Assembly: GCA_051660685.1 (NCBI GenBank)
Contig: JBOFQB010000068.1
Location: 8,230-72,229 of the forward strand
DNA: 64,000 bases
Reading direction: 5' to 3'
Source: JAVBSX01 sp051660685
GTDB lineage: Bacteria; Planctomycetota; Planctomycetia; Pirellulales; Thermoguttaceae
Shown: one piece after another, positions 33,445 through 43,057 of the stretch
Layout: each line of letters opens with the position of its first letter
Numbering within the stretch: the first letter of the stretch is position 1
The notes under the pieces: generated by a model
The model's input: the letters and a program-made list of their open reading frames with translations, nothing else
Database searches by the model: none
Told to the model about the DNA's origin: nothing
Translations under genes and position numbers: made by a program

Positions 33445-33942
33445 TTAACCCCGGAGATCAATTTTGAAAAGCGGTTTTCCAAACTCAACGGGTTCTCCAT
33501 TTTTGACGAGAACGGCGACAATTTTCCCCGTCAATTCGGCTTGAATCTCGTTGAAGACTTTCATTGCTTCGATGATACAGACGGTTTTTTCGGGGGAGAC
33601 GAAATCGCCGATTTTGGCGAACGAGGGAGCACCTGGAGAGGACGAGGAATAAAAGGTCCCGACCATAGGACTTTTGACAAAAGCGAAATGTTTGGGATCA
33701 TCCAGTTCCGCAACCGCAATAGGGGCTGTTGTTGAAGCGGACACAGGATTTACAACAGTCGCGGTCGAGGGGAGAACGGCAATCGGTGTTGCAACGGAAG
33801 TCGAACCCCGTCGCAGTTGGACCCGTTGATCCCCCTGTTGCAAATCAATCTCCAGAACATCGTGATCCTGCATTAAACCCAACAGTTGACGAATTCGTCG
33901 AACGTCAAACAAATCGGTCTTTTCTTTTTCAGTATTGCCCAT
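33445..33942 (-). CDS. accB: Biotin carboxyl carrier protein of acetyl-CoA carboxylase
   Basis: A 165-residue BCCP, which carries biotin between the carboxylase and transferase parts of acetyl-CoA carboxylase in fatty acid synthesis. The N-terminal helix includes IRQLLGLMQDHDVLEIDLQQGDQRVQLRR. An Ala/Pro/Thr/Val linker follows at about 47-77. The lipoyl/biotinyl domain has VKSPMVGTFY and the biotinylation site CIIEAMKVFNEIQAE, with the target Lys at about 128. The usual partner accC is not adjacent. Confidence 0.93.
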   Translation of the reverse strand: MGNTEKEKTDLFDVRRIRQLLGLMQDHDVLEIDLQQGDQRVQLRRGSTSVATPIAVLPSTATVVNPVSASTTAPIAVAELDDPKHFAFVKSPMVGTFYSSSSPGAPSFAKIGDFVSPEKTVCIIEAMKVFNEIQAELTGKIVAVLVKNGEPVEFGKPLFKIDLRG

Positions 33943-34150
33943 AATACGCTGTGTTAAGCTAATGGTGTTATTTCTTCGTCAGTCAACAAACTCCCAAACC
34001 CGTCTAAACCTTTACCCTAAAATTATGTCATATCGCCGTTCCGTCGTTTCATCATATCACTTCATTGTATCCTTTTTTTGAAAAAATCAACCTGTTTTCG
34101 GAAAATTCACTCGTACTATGTACGGTCCGAATCAACCCGTGTTGCTCTTG

Positions 34151-36493
34151 CTAACGAGTCTGAACGCTTTTCAATGATCCGTATTTTTGTAAATCCTGCT
34201 TTTGTGTTGTTCCCGTTCTCAAACCAAAACCGGCCGATTGTGATCGGTGTTGCTGAACCGTTTGTGTCTGTTGGACAGTTTCTAACGGGAAAACAGACGA
34301 GTTGGGCCGATTGGAGGTCGGACTGTGAACAACGGCGGAATTTGGGGCGGATACAGGGGATACAGCGGATTCCGCAGATGCAAGGGATTCCGTCGGCAAT
34401 CCTGTCTCAAACTCAATAATATACCCGCGATCCCGGGTTGGAAATGTGACGCCCGGATTGTCATTTGCGATTGCGTTATTCCCGGGTATGTATGAGGTCG
34501 GCCCAATTGATTCAATCACCTCTCCTGTTGCCCCCTCAATCATCGCCCCCTCCTGACGGAATTCCAGAATGGTCGTCGGCATTGTCGGCACTTCGCCGGT
34601 TTGTGTTCGCGGTTGTTGTCCAAATGAAGGAACCGGGGAAACCGAGGACCGTTTGGGAACGACGGGGGACCCAATTCGGGGCGAGGACGGTATCTGTCGA
34701 GGTTGGGGGACAGATTCTTGATTGTTTGCCCCTCCATTCCCCAACATCATGGATTTTTTTCCCTGTTCCTCAAAGGTGCTGTTTTCAAATGTCCTATTGC
34801 CGGACATGACATTACCCGAGATGACATCGCCGGAAAAAAAATCATCCGACATAAAGTCCTCAGAGAAACCATTTTCGGTGAAGTTAAAATCTCCAACAGT
34901 TTCACCCCGAGAATCAGGGGACCATATCCCGACATTTTCGTCACTCCCGATCATTTCCTGACCGTCCCAAAAATGACCGTTTCCATCGTAATCAGCCGAA
35001 CATTGACCCGAACGACCATTATAATACGAATTTCCTTCGTAATATACTGTTCCGTCCAAATCGTCGGGACAATGACTTTGCATTTGACGGGCTTGAACAG
35101 AGGAATAAGTTTTTCTAAGAGGGGATTGAACGGGCACATATTCAAATTCAGGTCCTTGTGTCCAAGATGCGAGACCTTTTTTCGGGGGAAGAAGTTGCGC
35201 TTTCCAACGTTGTTGTTCAAACGCTTCCTCGCCCGGATAAGGGGTGTAACTTGCCTGAATAATTGCATGTGTCGGCGAAACTTTATCCCGACGTTTGGAG
35301 AACAATCCGTCGGAATCCGTTCCATCTCCAAATGGTAATCCTTTAAGAGGCGGATTGGGCGAAAGTGCCCCGCGAACCCCCAACATGCCCGGGTCCCGCG
35401 CAACTTTGTCCGAAAAAACCCGCATGTCATTCATAATCGGTCGAAGTGAAGCGGAAAGTTGTTCAACATTTTCAACCGTGTTGAGGACACTGTTGTACAA
35501 CTCAGGATTGTTCATCAACTGCCCCAATGATCCGTTCGGATTCTGCAAAGAACTTGTCAACATCGCAACATCGTCAAAAACCCCCTCAATACGACGACTT
35601 GCTCGCGCAAGAGACCGGACCATATCCGGTCCCTCGATTCCTAAGGATGAGGTGAAGTTGTCCAGATTACCAAGATTGGAAGTAACCCTGCTAATCATAA
35701 CATTCGCTTGATCGACTGTCGCTTTTGCATCTGTCACAAACATGTTGATATTGTCCAAAACCGCTTTTGCCTGTTCCATTGTTTCAGGAATTGTCGTCAC
35801 AACCTGCTGTATACTCTCAGAAACACGATCATCCTCAAAAATGGCATTAATATTATCGGCAAGTCGCTGAATCGTCTCCATTGTCGTATTTCCATGATCG
35901 ATGAGCGTGAGAAAACGGTCCTGCTTTTCCTTCATTTCTTCAGGGGTTCCCAACATGCTTGACGTGTTCTCAATAAATTTGGCAACCTTTTCAGCCGCTT
36001 CTCCTATTTGTTGGATTGTCTTTGTCACATCACCTTCCATTCCGCCAAATGTCTGCATCATATCAACTGGAATAATACCCGGAATCGTCTGACTTTGTTT
36101 CAGTTCAACAACGGGACCCGGGTAATCGCGGATTTTAACGATTTCAAGCGTCGTCCCCGGTCCTCCAATTGCAACGAGAGGAACATTAATCCGACATGCT
36201 TCATTGGAAAAAATCTTGCGGTCTTTATTGATTTGCAAAACAACATCAACATAGGTTTGCGATTCACTGTCTTCAAGATTTGCCGAACGAACGACCCCAA
36301 TCTGAACGCCGCTTTTGAAGACCGGGGTTTCGGTTTTAATTCCAGGTGCTTTATCAAAATGAACATTGATGTCGTATCCCGGTCCTCGACTGACAAATGA
36401 CTGTCGGCCAAATTGAAAGACAAGAATAACGAGAACGACAACAACCGTCAGAACCATAATGCCGATCTTGAATTCAAAGTTTCTTTTATTCAT
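34151..36493 (-). CDS. MlaD-type MCE domain protein
   Basis: A 780-residue membrane-anchored substrate-binding component of an Mla/Mce lipid transporter. One membrane helix (about 9-28) is followed by the MCE domain (about 36-115) with YDINVHFDKAPGIKTETPVFKSGVQIGVV. A long helical region (about 130-370) resembles the MCE tail needles of other systems. The last 400 residues are low complexity, rich in Ser, Gly, Asn and Pro, with short repeats (SGDVISGNVMSGN). Most MlaD proteins are far shorter, so this tail is unusual. It follows mlaE and mlaF and would form a retained lipid transport complex. Confidence 0.85.
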   Translation of the reverse strand: MNKRNFEFKIGIMVLTVVVVLVILVFQFGRQSFVSRGPGYDINVHFDKAPGIKTETPVFKSGVQIGVVRSANLEDSESQTYVDVVLQINKDRKIFSNEACRINVPLVAIGGPGTTLEIVKIRDYPGPVVELKQSQTIPGIIPVDMMQTFGGMEGDVTKTIQQIGEAAEKVAKFIENTSSMLGTPEEMKEKQDRFLTLIDHGNTTMETIQRLADNINAIFEDDRVSESIQQVVTTIPETMEQAKAVLDNINMFVTDAKATVDQANVMISRVTSNLGNLDNFTSSLGIEGPDMVRSLARASRRIEGVFDDVAMLTSSLQNPNGSLGQLMNNPELYNSVLNTVENVEQLSASLRPIMNDMRVFSDKVARDPGMLGVRGALSPNPPLKGLPFGDGTDSDGLFSKRRDKVSPTHAIIQASYTPYPGEEAFEQQRWKAQLLPPKKGLASWTQGPEFEYVPVQSPLRKTYSSVQARQMQSHCPDDLDGTVYYEGNSYYNGRSGQCSADYDGNGHFWDGQEMIGSDENVGIWSPDSRGETVGDFNFTENGFSEDFMSDDFFSGDVISGNVMSGNRTFENSTFEEQGKKSMMLGNGGANNQESVPQPRQIPSSPRIGSPVVPKRSSVSPVPSFGQQPRTQTGEVPTMPTTILEFRQEGAMIEGATGEVIESIGPTSYIPGNNAIANDNPGVTFPTRDRGYIIEFETGLPTESLASAESAVSPVSAPNSAVVHSPTSNRPNSSVFPLETVQQTQTVQQHRSQSAGFGLRTGTTQKQDLQKYGSLKSVQTR

Positions 36494-36530
36494 GTTCTAC
36501 GTCTTGTCAGTGTAACGTTCAAAATTATCA

Positions 36531-36682
36531 CTCAAATTTAACACTCAAACTTAATGCTCAAACTTAATGCTCAAACTTAATGCTCAAACTTAATGCTCAA
36601 ACTTAACACTCAAACTTAATGCTCAAACTTAATGCTCAAACTTAATGCTCAAACTTAATGCTCAAACTTAACGCTCAAAAAA
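36531..36682. repeat. 13-nt tandem repeat downstream of mlaF
   Basis: Eleven or so head-to-tail units of CTCAAACTTAATG (minus strand CATTAAGTTTGAG) with few differences. The first unit on the minus strand contains the last three codons and TAA of the ATPase gene. The array fills the gap between that gene and the MCE gene. Confidence 0.92.
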
Positions 36683-37822
36683 TCGTTCTCCTGCTTCACC
36701 TCGCAAAAATTGGGCAACCCGTTGATCTCGGCAACGGTCTATTTCGGACGGGGTTCCATCAAAAATAATTTGAGGTTCTTCGAGCCGCAATCGGGCAAGA
36801 GGATACAGCATAATAATACGATCCGCAACTTTTTTTGCTGACACCATGTCGTGTGTGACAACAATGCCGCTTACATGATGTCGTTCCCGATTCCGAATCA
36901 TCAGCTCGTTAATGACATCACTCATAATAGGGTCAAGACCCGTTGTCGGTTCGTCATAAAGTAACAATTCCGGTTCCAATGCAATTGCTCTTGCAAAACC
37001 AACTCTTTTGCGCATTCCGCCCGACAAATCAGCCGGTTTCTTTTCAATAACATTCGGGCTTAAACCGACTTCCTGCAAAAGGTGCAAAACCGTTTCGTGT
37101 ATTTCCTCGCCCGACATTTGCGTATGCTGCAAAAGAGGAAAACCTATATTCTCCCCAATACTCATACTGTCAAATAAAGCAGCCTGTTGAAAAACAAAAC
37201 CATATCGAATCCTCAACTGTGTCAGTTCTCGTTCAGAAATCGCCTGAATGTCGATTCCGTCAAAAAACACCTCCCCCTCACTCGGGTTAATCAGTCCAAT
37301 CAATGTTTTAAGCAAAACCGTTTTTCCACAACCACTTTCTCCAATAATTGCAACCGTTTCGCCGGGCAGTATTTTAATGTTAATGTTTCTCAAAACAGGG
37401 TAAGAGCCAAACTGAACACTCAAATTGCGTACTTCCAACAGAGAATGTTCCTGTTCATAAGAAACACGAAGTGACGAAGACGTTGTTCGGACGATTCTCT
37501 CTTGCTCCTCTTGCGCTTCTTTTTCCTCTCCTGTTCGATTTTTTGTTCGACTTTCCGTTCTGTTTTCTTCCCGGTTGGGAGCAACCTGTTTGCTGACGGT
37601 TTCTGGTTCGACAACCGGAGATGCGTGATTGACAATAATTCTCGGTCCCTTGCGTGAGGACGGTTGCTCTGTCTTTTCTTCCATTCTCGAAGACGCAATC
37701 CGTCTCTCCTCTTCTTCCTGTTCCCAAGAGACAAGGTCTTCAAATTCCCCCTCCTCAAACGGCTCATTGAGTCGTTCAGAGTGTCGGTTCCCCGAATGAT
37801 ACTTCAGTGATTCATCTTCCAT
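36668..37822 (-). CDS. MlaF-type ABC transporter ATP-binding protein
   Basis: A 384-residue ATPase of the Mla/Mce lipid transport family. Motifs are Walker A IGESGCGKT (about 183-191), Q loop, ABC signature LSGGMRKR and Walker B LLLYDEPTTGLDP, followed by the H loop THDM. The N-terminal 135 residues are an unusual disordered, highly charged extension (repeated Glu, Arg and Ser) absent from typical 260-270-residue MlaF. The ATG at 37822 has AAGGAG nine bases upstream. It starts 11 bases after the mlaE stop, so coupling is likely. Its 3' end seeds a 13-nt tandem repeat. Confidence 0.9.
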   Translation of the reverse strand: MEDESLKYHSGNRHSERLNEPFEEGEFEDLVSWEQEEEERRIASSRMEEKTEQPSSRKGPRIIVNHASPVVEPETVSKQVAPNREENRTESRTKNRTGEEKEAQEEQERIVRTTSSSLRVSYEQEHSLLEVRNLSVQFGSYPVLRNINIKILPGETVAIIGESGCGKTVLLKTLIGLINPSEGEVFFDGIDIQAISERELTQLRIRYGFVFQQAALFDSMSIGENIGFPLLQHTQMSGEEIHETVLHLLQEVGLSPNVIEKKPADLSGGMRKRVGFARAIALEPELLLYDEPTTGLDPIMSDVINELMIRNRERHHVSGIVVTHDMVSAKKVADRIIMLYPLARLRLEEPQIIFDGTPSEIDRCRDQRVAQFLRGEAGERFFER

Positions 37823-37833
37823 GTCAATTCTCC

Positions 37834-38751
37834 TTAACCCGTAATGAGGGGCGGGGTCCAAAAGAGAAGATAAAACCGATCCAACAATATGCCGAGAATC
37901 AGATCGAGAAACAGAATCAGGACAAAGGAGACAACAAAGGAATTCGTTGCGGCTTTGCCGACTCCTTCAGCACCCGGATCACAATGAAATCCCTGAAAAC
38001 AACTGACGAGCGCGATTGCAGCTCCAAAAAAGGCACTTTTGAACATCCCGGCAAAGAGGTCAAAGAGTTTGACAAAATTGCTGGAATTCTCCCAATAAGA
38101 ATAACTGTCAATCGACAGTATCTTTGTGCAGTAAAAGGCCCCGCCGACGACCCCCGCAAAATCCCCCATTGCTGTTAAAGCGGGAATTAAAATCAAACAG
38201 GCCAAAAAACGAGGTGCAACCAAATAATGAATAGGGTTCGTCCCCATACTCGTCAAAGCGTCAATCTGTTCCGTCACTCTCATTGTCCCCAGTTCGGCTG
38301 CAATCGAACAACCAACACGTCCGGCGAGCATTGTTGCAGCGAGAACCGGTCCCAATTCTCGTAAGAGGGAGAGGTTAATGACAGCACCTAATCGGGTTTC
38401 CATTCCGATTGCTTTGAATTGAGTGTAGGACTGAACAGCGAGAACCATTCCAATAAACAAGCCGGTCAAAACGATAACGGGCAAACTGAGGACGCCGATT
38501 GTGTACAAGGATCGGTCCAATGTTTCCCGACGAAGAGGTTTAACGCAAAGCCAAAAGAGGGTTGCAAAGGAAAACAGGGTAAAATCTCCAAGACAGATCA
38601 TCCAAGATTTAACCCGTTCTCCTCCTTTTGCGGCCCATTTTCCAAGTCCAATCACCAAACCGTGTTCAATAGGGTCATTCTCCCCAAGAACAGGACTGAG
38701 CGTCTTTGGAGCGGATTGCTCATTTGCTTGCATAAATTGATTGTTTGACAT
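37834..38751 (-). CDS. MlaE-type permease
   Basis: A 305-residue inner membrane permease of the Mla/Mce lipid transporter. After a soluble N-terminal part of about 50 residues it has the family pattern of five to six helices with LFIGMVLAVQSYTQFKAIGMETRLGAVINLSLLRELGPVLAATMLAGRVGCSIAAELGTMRVTEQIDAL in pieces typical of MlaE, in particular RELGPVLAATMLAGRVG and AELGTMRVTEQIDAL. It opens the minus-strand group mlaE-mlaF-mlaD. No MlaB or MlaC homolog is adjacent. Confidence 0.92.
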   Translation of the reverse strand: MSNNQFMQANEQSAPKTLSPVLGENDPIEHGLVIGLGKWAAKGGERVKSWMICLGDFTLFSFATLFWLCVKPLRRETLDRSLYTIGVLSLPVIVLTGLFIGMVLAVQSYTQFKAIGMETRLGAVINLSLLRELGPVLAATMLAGRVGCSIAAELGTMRVTEQIDALTSMGTNPIHYLVAPRFLACLILIPALTAMGDFAGVVGGAFYCTKILSIDSYSYWENSSNFVKLFDLFAGMFKSAFFGAAIALVSCFQGFHCDPGAEGVGKAATNSFVVSFVLILFLDLILGILLDRFYLLFWTPPLITG

Positions 38752-39160
38752 AACGCATTGAAGAGAAGCTAAGTGACAATAGGGCGACTCTTCTGGAAAT
38801 ATCGGTTCTAGGGCTAAACATCATTACATAAAACAGGAAAAATAGAAAAACTTTTCCGATTAGGGCAACATTAACGACAATGGTGTCAAAATAGAATGTC
38901 TGTCAAGAATAGGCAATTTCATGTCCGGTTGCAAACAACTGTTGCCAAATCGGGAAAAGTCGATACAATCGGATCATGTCAAAAGGTGAGGGTTGAAAAA
39001 AGGTGGAGATCGTCAATGATTGGAGTTGAAAATTGGGGTTGTACAACTCTACACAATCTCCCTACGTCCCGTTCCCTTTGTATTCCCGCTGTTTTCAAAT
39101 GTTCTGTCAACAACGACGGACAACAGAGCCTGTCATACCTTCTTTTTTTCTGACAAACAA
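38752..39160. other. Divergent intergenic region
   Basis: About 400 bases between mlaE and the AroE-like gene. It contains the promoter candidate at 38942-38969 and no recognisable gene or repeat. Confidence 0.5.
38942..38969 (+). promoter_or_regulatory. Candidate promoter of the AroE-like gene
   Basis: TTGCCA at 38942-38947 and TACAAT at 38964-38969 have a 16-base spacer, about 190 bases before the ATG. Confidence 0.4.
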
Positions 39161-40114
39161 ATGCTTACACTGCCTGAAAGTGCAAAAGAAAAGACAATTT
39201 ACTTCATAGGGGTTTCAACGGAGTCCTCTTCCATTATGCAGGTTTTCCCGCGTTGGTCGGCCGCACTTGAACTTGGTGCTGTGATTCGGGGAATCGATAT
39301 TGGTATTCATGCTCCTGCCGACGATTACCGCGCCGTTCTCGAATTCATCAAGAACGACCCGAATTCGTGTGGAGCACTTGTCACAACGCATAAATTGGAC
39401 ATTGTAAGTGCGGGAAAAGACCTTTTTGATTCCCTTGATCCTTATGCTGAACTTTTGGGCGAAGTCAGCTCCATTTCCAAACGAAATGGTAGTCTTTGGG
39501 GACATGCAAAAGACCCTATTAGCAGCGGTCTTTCTGCCGAATCCTTTCTGCCCAAAAAATGGTGGAAAAATTACCATGATGCTCAAGTTCTGCTCCTTGG
39601 AGCAGGCGGTTCCTCTTTAGCGACCTCGATCTATTTTATGGACCCTAAACATGGAGATAATCGACCGTCCAAAATCATCATTACAAATCGGTCACAACCC
39701 CGTTTGGATCATGCAAAACACATACATGAGCAATTGGATTGCGGTGTTGAGGTTGAATACCATCTCTGCACCAAACCGGAAGAGAATGATGCCGTTTTGG
39801 GGCAATTACCAAAATTTTCGTTAGTTGTCAATGCAACAGGACTTGGAAAAGATGTTCCAGGATCGCCAATTACCGATTCCGTCATTTTTCCAGAACAGGG
39901 ATTTGCTTGGGAATTTAATTATCGGGGTGATTTGAAATTTCTGCATCAAGCGTTGCGACAACGGGACCGACAGAATCTTATGGTTGAAGACGGTTGGAAC
40001 TATTTCATTTACGGTTGGTCCGAAGTCATTGCTGAAGTTTTTCATCTCGATCTGAATACCGAAATGGTCAAAAAACTAAAAGAGAGTGTCAGTGATTTGC
40101 AACCTCATTTCTAA
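39161..40114 (+). CDS. Shikimate dehydrogenase-like protein
   Basis: A 317-residue protein with the AroE fold. The substrate domain has ALVTTHKLDIVSAGKDLFDSLDP, matching the catalytic Lys region of AroE, and GEVSSISKRNGSLWGHAKD, where a terminal Asp matches the AroE catalytic Asp. The NADP domain has VLLLGAGGSSLATSIYF and ITNRSQPRLDHAK, and later VVNATGLG. It is longer and more divergent than housekeeping AroE, so it may act on a related hydroxy-acid. The ATG at 39161 is used because the upstream frame has no family match. It lies 24 bases before a hydroxyacid dehydrogenase gene, which suggests a shared pathway. Confidence 0.75.
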   Translation: MLTLPESAKEKTIYFIGVSTESSSIMQVFPRWSAALELGAVIRGIDIGIHAPADDYRAVLEFIKNDPNSCGALVTTHKLDIVSAGKDLFDSLDPYAELLGEVSSISKRNGSLWGHAKDPISSGLSAESFLPKKWWKNYHDAQVLLLGAGGSSLATSIYFMDPKHGDNRPSKIIITNRSQPRLDHAKHIHEQLDCGVEVEYHLCTKPEENDAVLGQLPKFSLVVNATGLGKDVPGSPITDSVIFPEQGFAWEFNYRGDLKFLHQALRQRDRQNLMVEDGWNYFIYGWSEVIAEVFHLDLNTEMVKKLKESVSDLQPHF

Positions 40115-40138
40115 AATTGTTTTCTTTTTCGACATCAG

Positions 40139-41092
40139 ATGCCGCAAATACTTATTACTTCAACGTCATTTGGCAAAAAGGATGCAGCACCTCTTGAATT
40201 GCTGCAATCAAAGGGATATGAAATCATCTGGAATGAGACGGGCAAACCGCTTGAATCAGACGGATTGGTTGCGCAACTGAATGGTTGTGAGGGGGTGATT
40301 GCCGGATTGGATTATTTTTCGGCAGATGTTTTTCGGCAAACGCCCGGACTTAAGGTTGTTGCAAGATACGGAGTCGGCGTTGATCGGGTCGATCTGGATG
40401 CTGCAAAAAAAGCCGGTATTGTTGTGACCAATACTCCAACTGCCAATAGTGATTCGGTTGCCGATCTTGCAATCGGGCTGATGCTCGCTGTTGCGAGAAA
40501 AATTGTTGACGCTCATCAAGAGACACTTCGCGGAAATTGGCCGAAATTATTCGGGGTCTCGCTTTTTCAATCGACAGTCGGATTGATCGGTTTGGGTCGA
40601 ATCGGGGCCCGGGTTGCACGTCGTCTTTGCGGTTTTGACTGCAAAGTGCTTGTCTATGATCCGTTTGTAGATTGTGAAACCGCTCAACAACATGGTTGTG
40701 AAAAGGTTGATTCCCTAGAATTTCTGCTTGCCAATTCGGATTTCATCTCTCTTCATTCTCCTGCAACGGAACAGACAAGGGGGATCATCAACGCGAGAAC
40801 GTTGAGTTTGATGAAATCGACTGCGATTCTGGTCAACACGGCAAGAGGGGAGTTGATTGTTGAGGACGATTTAATTTCGGCGTTGCAACAGGGAAAAATG
40901 GGAGGAGCCGGTTTGGACGCTTTTGCGGTTGAACCCCCGCAAATTGCGAAATACGAAAATGTGCCCCATCTTGTTTTAACCCCCCATATTGGGGCGTATA
41001 CCAAAGAAGCCCTGTTGAATATGGGAATGGATTCTGCTCTTGATCTGATTGCCGTTTTGGAAGGACGACCGCCGAAATACCGGGTTGTTTAA
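40139..41092 (+). CDS. D-isomer-specific 2-hydroxyacid dehydrogenase
   Basis: A 317-residue NAD-dependent enzyme of the phosphoglycerate dehydrogenase family. It shows KVVARYGVGVDRVDLDAA, the NAD motif VGLIGLGRIGARVA, the catalytic Arg in NTARGELIVEDDL, the Glu in the following helix, and the His in TPHIGAYTKEA. It lacks the C-terminal ACT domain of many SerA proteins, so phosphoglycerate is only one of several possible substrates. Placement just after the AroE-like gene points to a two-enzyme dehydrogenase pathway. Confidence 0.88.
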   Translation: MPQILITSTSFGKKDAAPLELLQSKGYEIIWNETGKPLESDGLVAQLNGCEGVIAGLDYFSADVFRQTPGLKVVARYGVGVDRVDLDAAKKAGIVVTNTPTANSDSVADLAIGLMLAVARKIVDAHQETLRGNWPKLFGVSLFQSTVGLIGLGRIGARVARRLCGFDCKVLVYDPFVDCETAQQHGCEKVDSLEFLLANSDFISLHSPATEQTRGIINARTLSLMKSTAILVNTARGELIVEDDLISALQQGKMGGAGLDAFAVEPPQIAKYENVPHLVLTPHIGAYTKEALLNMGMDSALDLIAVLEGRPPKYRVV

Positions 41093-41159
41093 CTGTCAGT
41101 TGATCCCTTGCCAAACCTGTTTCCAAAGAACAAAAGAACCAAAAGAACACAAGAAGCTG

Positions 41160-43052
41160 ATGTCAAACACAACAGATAATACTGAACCAATCAGGGAGAA
41201 TTCGGCAACACCTCATCCCAAAACAAGAGGTCTTCTCGGTTGTCTCAAAAAATGTCTTATCTCTGGTGTTCTCATGCTGCTCCTTGGGACCCTGCTGTTT
41301 TTCACTTTCGGGATCAATTACCGTTCACTCCAAATTTCCAAAGAGACGACGTATGTGACAGGACCGCTTAGAGCGGACGGAAAACGGATTGACTATTTTC
41401 GGGCATGTGAGGAACTTCTTTATCCCGCCGAAATGAAAACCGAGAACAACGGGTATCGTCTCCTTATCGAATATTTTGGCGATTTAGAAGCAAACAATCG
41501 GGGAACCTATGAAAATGACACTTATACAGAATGTGACCCGATTATTTTAGAACAGTATCATACGCAAATATGTGAGAAACTCGGTCTTGACCCAAAAATC
41601 CCGCCCAAGTGCGACATTCCGTTGGAAAAATGGTGTGTCAATTATTTCCTTTCTGACAGAATAAGAAAATCGGCGGACAAAGAAGAAGAAGAAAATGAAC
41701 TATTCGCAGTATGGGTCCGGTTGGAAAAAGATTGTTGGACACTTGATGATTACCCTTACATGAAAGATTGGCTCGACAATGTTGATCAACCGCTCACAAT
41801 CGTAGAACAAGCGGTTCGTAAGCCGGTCTTTTGTATCCCTATGTTGCGTCTTGATGATTCGCCCCACTATTGGTTTGAAGCACGATCTTGTTGTCGCAAC
41901 ATAGCAACAACATTGCAAATCCGCGCGAATTACCGTCTTGGAATGGGAGACATTGACGGGGCGATTGACGATAAAATTTCCATTTTGCGTTTAGGTCGAG
42001 CGATTGGACAGGGGACATTGATTGATTTTCTTCTTGGAAAGGGAATTGAGTCAAGCGGTTGGGCAATACCTGTTGAGGGCAATCCCGACTACCCTGTTTC
42101 CGACGAACAATGGACCCGATTGCAACGGGAAATGGATGCTCTTCCTCAACCTCCAAATCGGGCGGAGACTTTTGAGTGTGAGCACTTTTTATATTTAGAT
42201 TATTTTCAAGACGTTTTATCTGGTACAGTCGCCCCGGACTTCGGCATTACCAATCCAACAGTCCTTCAGTTTCTATCTCGTCTCGTTGATCCCAACATTG
42301 TTTTGCGGGAATTCAATCGTTGGTATGAAAAGCACATAACGGACCTGAACATAAGTGATTCCGAGGAAGAGGAGACGTTCTGGAAGAAAGATCAGTCCCG
42401 TTTGTGGAATCCGCTTACTTATCTGACTGTTCGGGGACGGTCTGAAGTCTTTTGTGATTATCTGATTAATTCTTCTGATTTAGAGCGATTATACCGAGGA
42501 ACAGGGGAGATTCAAAATCGATACCAATGTGCCGAACATTTGACCCGACTCACGATTGCTCTTCGGCGTTATGAACTGGAACATGGGACGTTGCCGGACG
42601 GTAATTGGCGGGTTGCGATCTTGCCGTATTTGGGCGAAAAAGGCGAAGAATACTTTCAATGTCCAGATACCCGTTTGAATAAGGGTGAAACAACGTATAT
42701 GTTGCTTCGATCTGAAAATGGAAATACGCCGAAATCATTCTTTTTGGTTGAAGTCAAAACGCCGCAAAAATGGGATGAGGGATTAGGTTTGATTGAAATT
42801 CCTGACAATAATCAGGAAACTCGAAAAGAGAATGGTTTCTCGCTCAAAGCAATCGAAGATTGTATTACTGATTGTCAGATCATACGCCGAAATGGTTCTG
42901 TTCAACGTAAAAGATGGTTGGAATTCTCAGATGCAAGGTTGGACGAAACCTCAGATGAAACATCCGCCGAATGTCCGGTTGATGTTGTTGAAGAAACGCA
43001 AGGAACCGCTTACGAAGAAGCTGACAACGAAAATCAGGATTCAGGACAGTGA
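41160..43052 (+). CDS. Single-pass membrane hypothetical protein
   Basis: A 630-residue protein of a type seen in planctomycetes. A short cytoplasmic N-terminus and one membrane helix (CLISGVLMLLLGTLLFFTFGI, about 31-51) are followed by a large extracytoplasmic helical domain. Near the C-terminus the segment HLTRLTIALRRYELEHGTLPDG with WRVAILPYLGEKGEEYFQCPDT resembles the pilin-like/DUF1559-type end domain. The final 60 residues are acidic. The ATG at 41160 is chosen because the upstream frame lies in the previous gene and spacer. The stop overlaps the possible GTG start of comB. Confidence 0.65.
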   Translation: MSNTTDNTEPIRENSATPHPKTRGLLGCLKKCLISGVLMLLLGTLLFFTFGINYRSLQISKETTYVTGPLRADGKRIDYFRACEELLYPAEMKTENNGYRLLIEYFGDLEANNRGTYENDTYTECDPIILEQYHTQICEKLGLDPKIPPKCDIPLEKWCVNYFLSDRIRKSADKEEEENELFAVWVRLEKDCWTLDDYPYMKDWLDNVDQPLTIVEQAVRKPVFCIPMLRLDDSPHYWFEARSCCRNIATTLQIRANYRLGMGDIDGAIDDKISILRLGRAIGQGTLIDFLLGKGIESSGWAIPVEGNPDYPVSDEQWTRLQREMDALPQPPNRAETFECEHFLYLDYFQDVLSGTVAPDFGITNPTVLQFLSRLVDPNIVLREFNRWYEKHITDLNISDSEEEETFWKKDQSRLWNPLTYLTVRGRSEVFCDYLINSSDLERLYRGTGEIQNRYQCAEHLTRLTIALRRYELEHGTLPDGNWRVAILPYLGEKGEEYFQCPDTRLNKGETTYMLLRSENGNTPKSFFLVEVKTPQKWDEGLGLIEIPDNNQETRKENGFSLKAIEDCITDCQIIRRNGSVQRKRWLEFSDARLDETSDETSAECPVDVVEETQGTAYEEADNENQDSGQ

Positions 43053-43057
43053 GTGAG

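Noticed and set aside
36531..36682. CRISPR-like array
   Set aside because: Units of 13 bases are head to tail with no spacers, and no cas genes are present.
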